Positions 1-5,748 of a stretch of 6,498 nt of DNA are shown in pieces. Numbering within the stretch: the stretch's first letter is position 1; every line of letters starts with the position of its first letter. The stretch is from DUOJ01 sp041676265 (GTDB lineage Bacteria; Spirochaetota; Spirochaetia; Sphaerochaetales; Sphaerochaetaceae). The DNA is taken from contig JBAYSE010000092.1 in assembly GCA_041676265.1 (NCBI GenBank), forward strand, positions 1-6,498, in the 5' to 3' direction. Below the pieces are notes generated by a model that saw only the letters and a list, made by a program, of their open reading frames with translations, was not told the DNA's origin and ran no database searches. The position numbers and the translations under genes are program-made.

Positions 1-108
1 CATTCTAAGAGAATTCGTGATGGGGGTGGCTATTTTCTAACCGGTGGAACTGACTAATTTCTACCCGTTGCTAGGTGACTATTTTCTACCTGTTGCTGAT
101 AAAGAGCA
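1..108. mobile_element. Probable end of an IS21-like insertion sequence (partial)
   Basis: The first ~100 bases carry three spaced copies of a TGRCTATTTTCTACC-like unit. IS21-family elements are known for such multiple repeats at their ends, which serve as transposase-binding sites, and for tips that begin TG and end CA. A CA at 107-108 fits the outer tip, with the body of the element lying to the left, outside the window. A short reading frame at 1-57 on the plus strand (18 codons, then TAA) could be the tail of the element's last gene, but it is too short to identify. Support comes from the repeat pattern and from its effect on the adjacent lipoprotein gene. No transposase is visible, so the family assignment is inferred and the tip could be off by several bases. 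Confidence 0.42.
27..99. repeat. Three imperfect 24-25 bp direct repeats
   Basis: Copies begin at 27, 51 and 76 and share the core TGRCTAWTTTCTAMCY, followed by a GTTGC- or GGTGG-like tail. The spacing is 24 then 25 bp. Copy 3 (from 76) and copy 2 (from 51) match each other best; copy 1 diverges in its tail. There are too few copies, and no unique spacers, for a CRISPR array. The arrangement fits transposase-binding repeats at an insertion-sequence end. Confidence 0.75.
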
Positions 109-437
109 TCGTATTCACCTTTCACTAATAAGTAATCCGAGAGACTGAAGTTATCGAACTCAAGTCTTAGTTTTCCCTCAACAGGTGTAAAATCTTCGAG
201 GATTTCTATTGTAATTCCTTCGATATCAATACTATCCCAATCCCAATCAGCGTCTTCACCTTCGTCTTCAATAAGCGCTAGGACAGGCTCAATCCCACCC
301 ATGATTAGCATCGAGCCAATAAAAGCCAAATCCCCTTCTGTATACGATGCAACATCAGCTAGTTCATACTCCTCACACGACACAAACAAAGAGAAACTGA
401 GTACGAAGATTAAAAGCACAATAAATACTTTTCTCAT
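54..437 (-). CDS. Small lipoprotein, probably 3'-truncated by an insertion element
   Basis: This is a predicted exported lipoprotein of unknown function, 127 residues as it stands. It has a basic start (R2, K3), a hydrophobic stretch at residues 4-20 and a lipobox L17-F-V-S-C21 of the relaxed spirochaete type, so C21 should be lipidated. The mature part has a very acidic segment at 57-73 (EDEGEDADWDWD...) and an alternating, strand-like region at 86-109. The last ~18 residues (110-127) are encoded by the direct repeats at 51-108, and the stop at 54-56 lies inside repeat copy 2. The natural C-terminus is therefore probably lost. The start codon has a G-rich ribosome site 5 nt upstream. I do not recognise the family. 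The gene lies downstream of the HIT gene on the same strand, across a 126 bp gap with its own promoter candidate. Confidence 0.6.
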   Translation of the reverse strand: MRKVFIVLLIFVLSFSLFVSCEEYELADVASYTEGDLAFIGSMLIMGGIEPVLALIEDEGEDADWDWDSIDIEGITIEILEDFTPVEGKLRLEFDNFSLSDYLLVKGEYDALYQQQVENSHLATGRN

Positions 438-442
438 AGTAG

Positions 443-454
443 CCCCCCTTTTTT
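443..454 (-). promoter_or_regulatory. A6G6 homopolymer ribosome-binding site of the lipoprotein
   Basis: On the minus strand, six A followed by six G end 5 nt before the ATG at 437. No GGAGG is present, so GGGGGG must serve as the Shine-Dalgarno, with a G-U pair replacing the usual A-U pair. Slippage in the G run would change its length or its spacing to the ATG. Confidence 0.4.
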
Positions 455-468
455 AACTTCTTTCTTTC

Positions 469-497
469 GGTATAGCACCATATTCTTATAAGCACAA
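469..497 (-). promoter_or_regulatory. Candidate promoter of the lipoprotein gene
   Basis: Minus strand: TTGTGC (497-492), a 17 bp spacer, then TATACC (474-469) preceded by TGC, giving an extended -10. The predicted 5' leader is about 25 nt. The -35 matches consensus at only three of six positions, so support rests mainly on the extended -10. The rest of the 438-563 spacer shows no clear terminator for the HIT gene. Confidence 0.35.
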
Positions 498-563
498 TCA
501 AAATAAGTTTTATTGTTGGTGTTTTGAGACTCTTAGCGGGAAAAGTAAAGAAAAGCCTAATAA

Positions 564-977
564 TCAGTGAATGTCTCTTAAGCGCAGCTTATCTCCAAAG
601 AGGGACATCTCGCCCTCCTCATAGGCGATCTTTTGGGCAATAAACCGTTTTCCATCTTCCTCGAAGCGGGGGATGATGTGGATGTGGATATGGGGAACCT
701 CCTGGCCGGCGGCCGGTCCATTGTTAATAATTACATTGGTAGCATCGGCTTTAAGTTCTTCACCCATTTTTTTGCTCAATTTTTGAACTACCTCCATCAT
801 CCGCTCTAAAACATTTAAAGGTGTCTCCTCGATTGTGGGGTAGGCTTCCCGGGCTATAACTAGGGCGTGCCCTTTGTTAACGGGAGCAATGTCTAGGATG
901 GCAAAACAGAGATCATCGCTGTAAAGTATCTCAGCGGGAATTTCTCCTTTGCCAATTTTAGTAAAAAGAGTTTCCAT
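564..977 (-). CDS. HIT-family (histidine triad) nucleotide hydrolase
   Basis: This is a 137-residue cytoplasmic protein of the HIT superfamily, HinT-like branch. Members of this branch hydrolyse nucleoside phosphoramidates or related purine nucleotide adducts through a nucleotidyl-histidine intermediate. The signature triad H96-I-H98-I-H100-I-I is intact. H98, the middle histidine, is the expected nucleophile. The usual preceding features are present: N85-N86-G87 and G91-Q92-E93-V94-P95. The N-terminal KGEIPAEILYSDD and the LDIAPVNKGHALVI segment (28-41) are standard. The zinc-binding N-terminal cysteines of some bacterial HIT proteins are absent (residues 1-8 read METLFTKI). A ~25-residue tail beyond the usual PR motif matches longer bacterial HIT proteins. 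The ATG at 977 has a strong GGAGGT site. The exact substrate cannot be read from sequence. Confidence 0.95.
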   Translation of the reverse strand: METLFTKIGKGEIPAEILYSDDLCFAILDIAPVNKGHALVIAREAYPTIEETPLNVLERMMEVVQKLSKKMGEELKADATNVIINNGPAAGQEVPHIHIHIIPRFEEDGKRFIAQKIAYEEGEMSLFGDKLRLRDIH

Positions 978-982
978 ACATT

Positions 983-988
983 ACCTCC
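983..988 (-). promoter_or_regulatory. Shine-Dalgarno of the HIT gene
   Basis: GGAGGT on the minus strand sits 5 nt before the ATG. It is a full match to the 16S anti-Shine-Dalgarno and fixes the start at 977. Confidence 0.85.
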
Positions 989-1027
989 AATTTCCTCAAT
1001 TGTAACATTGAAGGGGAGACAGACTCA

Positions 1028-1056
1028 ATTATATAGTAGTCAATGGATTGAATAAA
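1028..1056 (-). promoter_or_regulatory. Candidate promoter of the HIT gene
   Basis: Minus strand: a perfect -10 TATAAT (1033-1028), a 17 bp spacer and a weak -35 TTTATT (1056-1051). The -35 overlaps the -35 of the divergent EF-G promoter, so the two polymerases could not occupy both sites at once. The predicted leader is about 45 nt. Confidence 0.42.
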
Positions 1057-1076
1057 TCGCCTTAATATACTATTAT
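1048..1076 (+). promoter_or_regulatory. Candidate sigma-70 promoter of EF-G
   Basis: TTGAAT (1048-1053), a 17 bp spacer, then TATTAT (1071-1076). Both hexamers are close to consensus with optimal spacing. Transcription should begin near 1083, leaving a leader of about 130 nt before the EF-G ATG. Confidence 0.6.
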
Positions 1077-1082
1077 CCGTGC

Positions 1083-1215
1083 GTTGCGCCTAATTGGAAA
1101 GCATCTTACCCCTACCCGACAGGGTAGTGGGATTTAGAAAACCCAATACTGTAATTTGCCGCTAAAGGGAGGCTTTTCAAAAGCTGGGTTATTTTAATGA
1201 GATTGTGAGGATTTT
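1083..1215 (+). promoter_or_regulatory. Long structured 5' leader of EF-G
   Basis: The leader can form a perfect hairpin CTACCC-GACA-GGGTAG (1112-1127), extendable by CCC 1109-1111 with GGG 1129-1131 around one bulged T. Further on, AACCCA (1140-1145) can pair with TGGGTT (1185-1190), enclosing a small hairpin GCTTT-TCA-AAAGC (1172-1184). The same CCCA can instead pair with TGGG at 1128-1131, so alternative folds compete. A GGGAGG at 1167-1172 has no start codon at a normal distance. The EF-G ribosome site is GAGGA at 1207-1211, 4 nt from the ATG. I do not recognise a known riboswitch class. A regulatory role is inferred from structure alone. Confidence 0.35.
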
Positions 1216-3309
1216 ATGTCAGATATTACGAAAATGAGAAACATCGGAATCAGTGCCCACATTGATTCGGGAAAAACAACCCTCTCCGAACGTATTCTCT
1301 TCTATTCCAACCGCATCCACGCCATTCATGAAGTGCGTGGTAAAGATGGGGTTGGAGCTACTATGGATTCGATGGAATTGGAGCGCGAGAGGGGAATTAC
1401 GATTGCCTCGGCGGCTACCAACGTAAAATGGAAGGGGCACTCCATCAACGTGATTGACACCCCGGGACACGTCGACTTTACAATCGAGGTGGAGCGCTCT
1501 TTAAGAGTTCTTGATGGGGCGATTCTAGTACTTTGTTCGGTTGGTGGGGTGCAGTCCCAATCAATCACCGTCGACCGTCAGATGAAACGCTACAATGTTC
1601 CACGGATTGCTTTCGTGAACAAGTGCGACCGTACCGGAGCGAACCCTTACCGGGTGAAAAACCAACTAGTTGAGAAGTTGGGTCTTAACGCTGTTTTAAT
1701 GCAGATACCCATTGGCCTGGAAGATCACCTAGAGGGAGTTGTTGACCTCGTCACAATGCAGGCCGTCTACTTCGACGGTCCCAGCGGGGAATCTCTCCGT
1801 TATGAAGAGATCCCTAGTGAATTGCTAGGTGAGGCCCAGGAGAAAAGAGAAGAACTGTTAGATGCCGTCTCCATGGTCAGCGATGAGCTTATGGAGGCCA
1901 TGCTTGAAGAGAGTGTCACCGCAGAGGTTATCAACAGGGCGGTACGTCAGGCTACTATTAAGTTGGATTTAGTGCCGGTATTCATGGGCTCGGCTTACAA
2001 GAACAAAGGGATTCAACCCCTTTTGGATGCCGTGGTAAATTACCTGCCTAACCCAGCGCAGGTTACCAACACAGCCCTTGATTTAGATGATGCGGAGAAG
2101 GGGATTACCCTAGTGGCCGATGAGGATTTACCGGCAGTTATTCTGGCGTTTAAGTTGGAAGATGGAAAGTATGGACAACTAACTTATATCAGGATATACC
2201 AAGGAAGGTTAAAGAGGGGCGATGAGCTGATTAACACCAGAACCCGCAAAAAATTTAAAGTAGGGCGCTTGGTACGGATGCACGCCAACTCAATGGAAGA
2301 TATTAACGATGCCCTCTGTGGCGATATAGCGGCACTTTTTGGGGTAGATTGCGCCTCTGGCGACACTTTTTGCCACCCTTCCCTCAACTATTCACTCACC
2401 TCGATGTATGTACCCAAGCCAGTTATCAGTTTGGCTCTTACCCCGGTCGATAAGAAATCTTCAGATAACATGGCTAAGGCTCTGAACCGTTTTACCAAGG
2501 AGGACCCCACCTTTACCACCTATGTCGATGCAGAGAGTAACCAGACAATAATTCAGGGGATGGGGGAGCTTCACTTAGAGGTTTATGTGGAGCGGATGCG
2601 CCGTGAATACAAGGCCGACGTTAACACAAGTCGCCCCGAAGTGGCTTACCGTGAAGCCATTAGCCAACGTGCTGACTTCAACTACACTCACCGTAAACAA
2701 ACCGGAGGGTCGGGGCAATTTGCCCGCATTGCCGGTTACATCGAACCACTGGTCACCAGCGAAGATGAAAAAGATTACGAGTTTGTCAATTTGATTAAAG
2801 GCGGGGTTATCCCCACCGATTTTATCCCCTCTTGCGACAAAGGCTTCCAGCTGGCTATCCAGAAAGGGAGTCAACTAGGCTTCCCGATTGTAGGTGTACG
2901 GGCTGTCATTAACGACGGTGCGTTCCACCCGGTTGACTCCTCCGACCACGCTTTCCAAACGGCGGCCTTGGCAGCTTTCCGGGAAGCCTATGAGAAGGCG
3001 AATCCCATCATATTGGAACCAATTATGAAGGTGGTGGTTGAAGGACCTACCGAATTCCAAGGGAATATCTTTGCCAGTATCAACCAGAGGCGGGGGATGA
3101 TTGTGAGTTCAACGGAAGATGGTAATGAGTCGATTATTGAAGCCGAAGTTCCTCTGAGCGAGATGTTCGGCTACTCAACGAACCTCCGTTCCCTTACGCA
3201 AGGCAAAGCTGAATACACTATGGAGCTCTCTAAATACAACCGTATACCAACCTCGATAGGGGAAGAATTGAAGAAGAACTATGCGGAAAAGAAGAATCGC
3301 TCTAGGTAG
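1216..3309 (+). CDS. fusA: Elongation factor G, mitochondrial-like (spd) type
   Basis: This is a complete 697-residue translational GTPase that drives mRNA-tRNA translocation on the ribosome. Domain I motifs are intact: G1 AHIDSGKT (14-21), switch I RGITI (59-63), G3 DTPGH (81-85), G4 NKCD (135-138) and G5 GSA (258-260). Domain II follows (about 305-395, with CASGDTF at 379-385), then domain III (GMGELHLEVY at 448-457), domain IV (THRKQTGGSGQ at 491-501, tip GAFHPVDSSD with H571 matching E. coli H583) and domain V (EPIMKVVV at 601-608, FGYST at 651-655). The P-loop serine (AHIDSGKT, where canonical FusA has alanine), the stretch around HEVRGKDGVGATMDSMELERERGIT and LRVLDGAILVLCSVGGVQSQ resemble mitochondrial EF-G1 more than typical bacterial FusA. 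This form is known in spirochaetes, planctomycetes and some proteobacteria. It stands alone, not in a str operon with rpsL, rpsG and tuf, which fits a second EF-G copy elsewhere. Confidence 0.97.
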   Translation: MSDITKMRNIGISAHIDSGKTTLSERILFYSNRIHAIHEVRGKDGVGATMDSMELERERGITIASAATNVKWKGHSINVIDTPGHVDFTIEVERSLRVLDGAILVLCSVGGVQSQSITVDRQMKRYNVPRIAFVNKCDRTGANPYRVKNQLVEKLGLNAVLMQIPIGLEDHLEGVVDLVTMQAVYFDGPSGESLRYEEIPSELLGEAQEKREELLDAVSMVSDELMEAMLEESVTAEVINRAVRQATIKLDLVPVFMGSAYKNKGIQPLLDAVVNYLPNPAQVTNTALDLDDAEKGITLVADEDLPAVILAFKLEDGKYGQLTYIRIYQGRLKRGDELINTRTRKKFKVGRLVRMHANSMEDINDALCGDIAALFGVDCASGDTFCHPSLNYSLTSMYVPKPVISLALTPVDKKSSDNMAKALNRFTKEDPTFTTYVDAESNQTIIQGMGELHLEVYVERMRREYKADVNTSRPEVAYREAISQRADFNYTHRKQTGGSGQFARIAGYIEPLVTSEDEKDYEFVNLIKGGVIPTDFIPSCDKGFQLAIQKGSQLGFPIVGVRAVINDGAFHPVDSSDHAFQTAALAAFREAYEKANPIILEPIMKVVVEGPTEFQGNIFASINQRRGMIVSSTEDGNESIIEAEVPLSEMFGYSTNLRSLTQGKAEYTMELSKYNRIPTSIGEELKKNYAEKKNRSR

Positions 3310-3320
3310 AGTTCATTGTT

Positions 3321-3347
3321 TTGTCCGTGGAAAAACCGTGGTATAAT
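3321..3347 (+). promoter_or_regulatory. Extended -10 promoter for the P-loop protein gene
   Basis: A perfect TATAAT (3342-3347) is preceded by TGG (3339-3341), giving the extended -10 form TGN-TATAAT. The best -35 match, TTGTCC (3321-3326), has a short 15 bp spacer, which is tolerable with an extended -10. Transcription should start near 3354, only ~26 nt before the ATG at 3381. The downstream gene can therefore be expressed separately from EF-G. This also argues against translation from 3321, which would lie upstream of the transcript start. Confidence 0.55.
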
Positions 3348-3366
3348 CAAAACAGAACAATTGCTT

Positions 3367-3371
3367 GGAGG
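3367..3371 (+). promoter_or_regulatory. Shine-Dalgarno deciding the start at 3381
   Basis: GGAGG lies 9 nt before the ATG at 3381. The in-frame ATG at 3372 directly abuts it and the in-frame TTG at 3321 has no such site, so 3381 is the best start. Confidence 0.65.
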
Positions 3372-3380
3372 ATGCGGAGC

Positions 3381-4088
3381 ATGGATATACAAGAATTAAA
3401 TGCGTTAAGCCCCTTAAGGGCGTTTGAAGAATCCCTAGGCGGAGGCTTAGGGAGAGGCAATTTGGGTGTCTTAGTCAGCCGTCACGGCATTGGAAAGACA
3501 GCCTGTTTGGTCCATTTAGCAACCGATAAACTCTTTCGTAATGAACATATCGTACATGTCTCTTTTTCGGGTAATGTTGAACATGTCATAAATTGGTACA
3601 AAGAGGTCTTTCGGCAGATATCGGAAGATAAACCGCTTAAAGATGCTTCTGCAATCTACAACAGTATTTTAGCCAATCGTGTTGTGATGAATTTTAGCCA
3701 AGAGAACATCTCCGTTGAAAAAGTGCTTAACAGTTTAGAAACCTTGATTAGACAAGGCTCTTTCAACGCCGATGCCGTAATGCTGGATGGGTACAAACTG
3801 ACACTGGCCTCTGAGGATGATGTGCGTAAAATTAAACAGTTTGCACAAGATATGCGCATTGAGGTGTGGTTCTCGGTTTCACCCGTGCGGCCCAATGTAG
3901 AGTTTGACGAAAACGGGGTGCCTAGCACAATTTTCAAATACGAGGAGCTAATAGATGCTTTGATTGGTTTGAAATACGATGAAGCGGTCGATAAAGTCGT
4001 CATGACGCTGGTTAAACATGAGGGGATTATCGACCCTAAACCGATGAGGGTAACACTGGATCCTAAAACAATGTTGATTAGCGTCTAG
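3381..4088 (+). CDS. RecA/KaiC/DnaB-like P-loop protein with degenerate active site
   Basis: This protein of unknown function has 235 residues from the chosen start. The segment at 20-42 (GGGLGRGNLGVLVSRHGIGKTAC) follows the KaiC/DnaB pattern GGL-x-RG-x-L, strand, P-loop. The Walker A, S33-R-H-G-I-G-K39-T40, keeps GKT but has serine where G or A is expected first. A Walker B-like strand ends in D136 (ADAVMLDG, 130-137). After the next strand, HVSFSGNVEH (59-68) aligns with the S-L-E-M region of DnaB-type ATPases, but the catalytic glutamate is replaced (S63). Nucleotide binding is plausible and hydrolysis doubtful. There is no signal peptide or membrane segment, so it is cytoplasmic. It lies 71 bp behind EF-G with its own promoter, and its end overlaps ispF tail to tail. 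It could be a DNA or ring-forming accessory factor, but context does not settle its role. Confidence 0.8.
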   Translation: MDIQELNALSPLRAFEESLGGGLGRGNLGVLVSRHGIGKTACLVHLATDKLFRNEHIVHVSFSGNVEHVINWYKEVFRQISEDKPLKDASAIYNSILANRVVMNFSQENISVEKVLNSLETLIRQGSFNADAVMLDGYKLTLASEDDVRKIKQFAQDMRIEVWFSVSPVRPNVEFDENGVPSTIFKYEELIDALIGLKYDEAVDKVVMTLVKHEGIIDPKPMRVTLDPKTMLISV

Positions 4089-4533
4089 CGAGGAGAACAA
4101 CCACCTGGGCAATTACTACATTTTCCAGGGTCCCTTCGCTCGTTTTAGCCTTCACCGATATCCGCTCTAAAGCTACCCCTAGGGCAGTAGCAAGCGTAGA
4201 GCGGATTTTTTTTATAAAAGGGGCGAGTTTTGGCGCATCGATTATAACGGTGCAGTCCACATTCTCAACCCTGTAGTCCTCAATTTTTGTGAGGGCAATT
4301 TGTAACAAGTCTAGACTGGCAGCATCTTTCCACTGAACATCGTTGGGAGGAAAAAGGGTACCGATATCGCCATTGGCAGTGGCTCCCAAAAGGGCATCTA
4401 TCAAGGCATGCAGAAGAACATCCCCATCAGAGTGGGCGAGGGCGCCCTTGTTATGGGGGATTTTTACCCCACCAATGTAAAGGCTCCTGTTCTCCTCTAG
4501 GCGGTGGAGGTCCCACCCTGTACCGATGCGCAT
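4078..4533 (-). CDS. ispF: 2-C-methyl-D-erythritol 2,4-cyclodiphosphate synthase
   Basis: This MEP-pathway enzyme converts CDP-ME 2-phosphate to ME-2,4-cyclodiphosphate with release of CMP. It normally acts as a trimer with a divalent metal at each interface. The 151-residue protein has the metal ligands D8, H10 and H42 at the same numbers as in E. coli, the H34-S-D-G-D motif, GDIGTLFPP (55-63) and the substrate-loop start VKAKTSE (127-133). After E133 the usual glycine-rich stretch (LGFTGRGEGI or LGPIGEG types) is replaced by GTLENVVIAQ, about 4 residues shorter, so the central trimer cavity is probably altered. Its ATG directly abuts the ispD stop (TAA-ATG, no gap), and its ribosome site GAGGAGG lies inside the last ispD codons, suggesting translational coupling. 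The stop overlaps the convergent P-loop gene by 11 bp. Confidence 0.96.
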   Translation of the reverse strand: MRIGTGWDLHRLEENRSLYIGGVKIPHNKGALAHSDGDVLLHALIDALLGATANGDIGTLFPPNDVQWKDAASLDLLQIALTKIEDYRVENVDCTVIIDAPKLAPFIKKIRSTLATALGVALERISVKAKTSEGTLENVVIAQVVVLLARR

Positions 4534-5229
4534 TTAGCCCTCCTCAGTTGCGATATCTTGCAGCGTGGTAATCTTGCGGTTCTCTCTTTTTCCCTCACAA
4601 ACTCCCACCCGGAGACCAAAATCGGTAAATATCTCGGTATCATCGTAGTAGCTCTTAGTACTGTGAAGCGCCTCTAAATGAGCCTGTAGAATCGCCGGGA
4701 AACGGAAAGCTTGCGGGGTTTGAATCGCGACTAAACTACTGCGGTCAAGATGGCCGGTTATTTGTCCCTCCGCATCAATTTTCTTGATGGCATCATGGAG
4801 GGGCATGGCCGGCGCGGCACCGCCAAAAACGGTAGCGGTGGCAAGGGTGGAGATGATCGTCTGCTCCTTTACCCAAGGGCGTGCTCCGTCGTGAATTAAG
4901 ACGTAGTCAATCGGTGCCTGACTTGCTTGAAGTGCCTGCAATCCATTGAGGACCGACTGTTGGCGGTTCTCGCCCCCCTCAATTAATTCAATCGGAACGT
5001 CATAAGTGTAGAGGAGATTATCGAGGGCTAGCTCGGTCTCTTCTTTCAGATCCTTGCTGTAGGTCACCACGAGGTATTTTAGCTCTGGGATGGAGAGGAA
5101 CGGAAGGGTAGCATAGTAGAGAACGCTGCGGTCATCGAGGAGCTGGAACTCTTTTTTTCGGGCTCCCGAATTGAATCGGGAACTACTGCCGGCGGCTGTT
5201 ATAATAACTCCATGGGCGGGGAAAGACAC
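4534..5229 (-). CDS. ispD: 2-C-methyl-D-erythritol 4-phosphate cytidylyltransferase
   Basis: This enzyme joins CTP and MEP to give CDP-methylerythritol and pyrophosphate, the third step of the MEP isoprenoid route. The 231 residues match the usual length. The nucleotide-binding loop AAGSSSR (12-18) supplies R18, and the following lysine motif reads K25-K-E-F instead of PKQ, with K25 or K26 taking the place of E. coli K27. Other signatures are GGENRQQSVLNGL (85-97), IHDGARPWV (112-120, metal or CTP-binding D114), LDRSSLVAIQTPQAF (161-175), YDDTEIF (195-201) and NRKITTLQD (217-225, K219 matching E. coli K213). The start is GTG, 3 nt after the carD stop, with only a weak GAGAG ribosome site. No in-frame ATG lies nearby, and coupling to carD translation is likely. 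Some spirochaetes have IspD fused to IspF; here they are separate but contiguous. Confidence 0.96.
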   Translation of the reverse strand: MSFPAHGVIITAAGSSSRFNSGARKKEFQLLDDRSVLYYATLPFLSIPELKYLVVTYSKDLKEETELALDNLLYTYDVPIELIEGGENRQQSVLNGLQALQASQAPIDYVLIHDGARPWVKEQTIISTLATATVFGGAAPAMPLHDAIKKIDAEGQITGHLDRSSLVAIQTPQAFRFPAILQAHLEALHSTKSYYDDTEIFTDFGLRVGVCEGKRENRKITTLQDIATEEG

Positions 5230-5232
5230 AGT

Positions 5233-5742
5233 TTAACTCTCGCGTTCTAATTTGGAGAAAATCAGAGCCTCTAGTTCCTCTTTAGATTTTTCTAAGGCGA
5301 GGGACGACTCATCAATCAAGATCCTGAGGGCACTGTCGTAGAGTTTACGCTCTTGGACAGGGAGCTCTTTAATTTTGCTGCGATGGTAGAGGATTTGGAC
5401 TACCCGGGCAATTGAAGCAATGGAGCCCTCTTGTAATAAATCGACGTTCATCTGATAACGGGCTTTCCAATCAACCGGAACCTGCTCAAGTTTATTGCTG
5501 ATGGCGTTAATGGCCTCAAGTGCCTCAGCTGGCTGGACTATGGGTCTAATTCCCAACTCCTCAGTCTTATTGACGGGCACCATTACCGTCATATCGGAAA
5601 TATCTAGATAAATCTCGTAGTACAGTGATGTGTTACCACGGAGAGTTTTTTCTTCAATTTTATTGATTACGCCGACACCCTGGAGAGGGTAAACAACATG
5701 ATCACCGAGGACAAAACTGCCATTGTTTTTGGTTGCTAACAT
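5233..5742 (-). CDS. carD: CarD/CdnL-family RNA polymerase-binding regulator
   Basis: From the ATG at 5742 the protein has 169 residues. CarD/CdnL proteins bind the RNA polymerase beta subunit and stabilise the open promoter complex. The N-terminal Tudor-like RNA polymerase-interacting domain covers about 8-66, with the hallmark F10-VLGDHVVYPLQGVGVI (10-26) and a hydrophobic MTVMVPV strand (51-57). The C-terminal helical DNA-binding domain spans about 75-165. W92 (DWKARY) corresponds to the conserved tryptophan that wedges into the minor groove at the upstream edge of the bubble in mycobacterial CarD. An in-frame TTG at 5760 would add six residues but overlaps the promoter -10, so the ATG is preferred. 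It is the first gene of carD-ispD-ispF, with a 3 nt gap to ispD. The coupling of a global transcription factor to isoprenoid genes is probably positional. Confidence 0.95.
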   Translation of the reverse strand: MLATKNNGSFVLGDHVVYPLQGVGVINKIEEKTLRGNTSLYYEIYLDISDMTVMVPVNKTEELGIRPIVQPAEALEAINAISNKLEQVPVDWKARYQMNVDLLQEGSIASIARVVQILYHRSKIKELPVQERKLYDSALRILIDESSLALEKSKEELEALIFSKLERES

Positions 5743-5748
5743 GGCGCC

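Noticed and set aside
1..57. Short plus-strand frame (18 codons and TAA) as the C-terminus of an IstB-like protein
   Set aside because: It is too short, and no IstB motif can be recognised, so it is only mentioned under the mobile element.
27..99. Direct repeats as a CRISPR array
   Set aside because: There are only three imperfect copies at 24-25 bp, arranged head to tail without unique spacers, and no cas gene.
1109..1131. GGGTAG hairpin as half of a guanidine-II (mini-ykkC) riboswitch
   Set aside because: The loop is GACA, not ACGR, and there is no second matching hairpin.
1219..3060. Several open frames on either strand inside EF-G (such as 1326-1568, 2575-2874 minus)
   Set aside because: They have no ribosome sites or recognisable domains and are shadows of a strongly conserved gene.
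3299..3320. CTCT-AGGT-AGAG as an intrinsic terminator behind EF-G
   Set aside because: The stem is only four pairs and overlaps the stop codon, and the T-run is interrupted.
3321..3380. TTG start giving a 255-residue P-loop protein
   Set aside because: The extra 20 codons include the promoter -10, have no ribosome site, and a GGAGG points to 3381.
3656..4003. Minus-strand open frame of 115 codons
   Set aside because: It is a shadow of the P-loop protein gene, with no domain and low-complexity serine-rich content.
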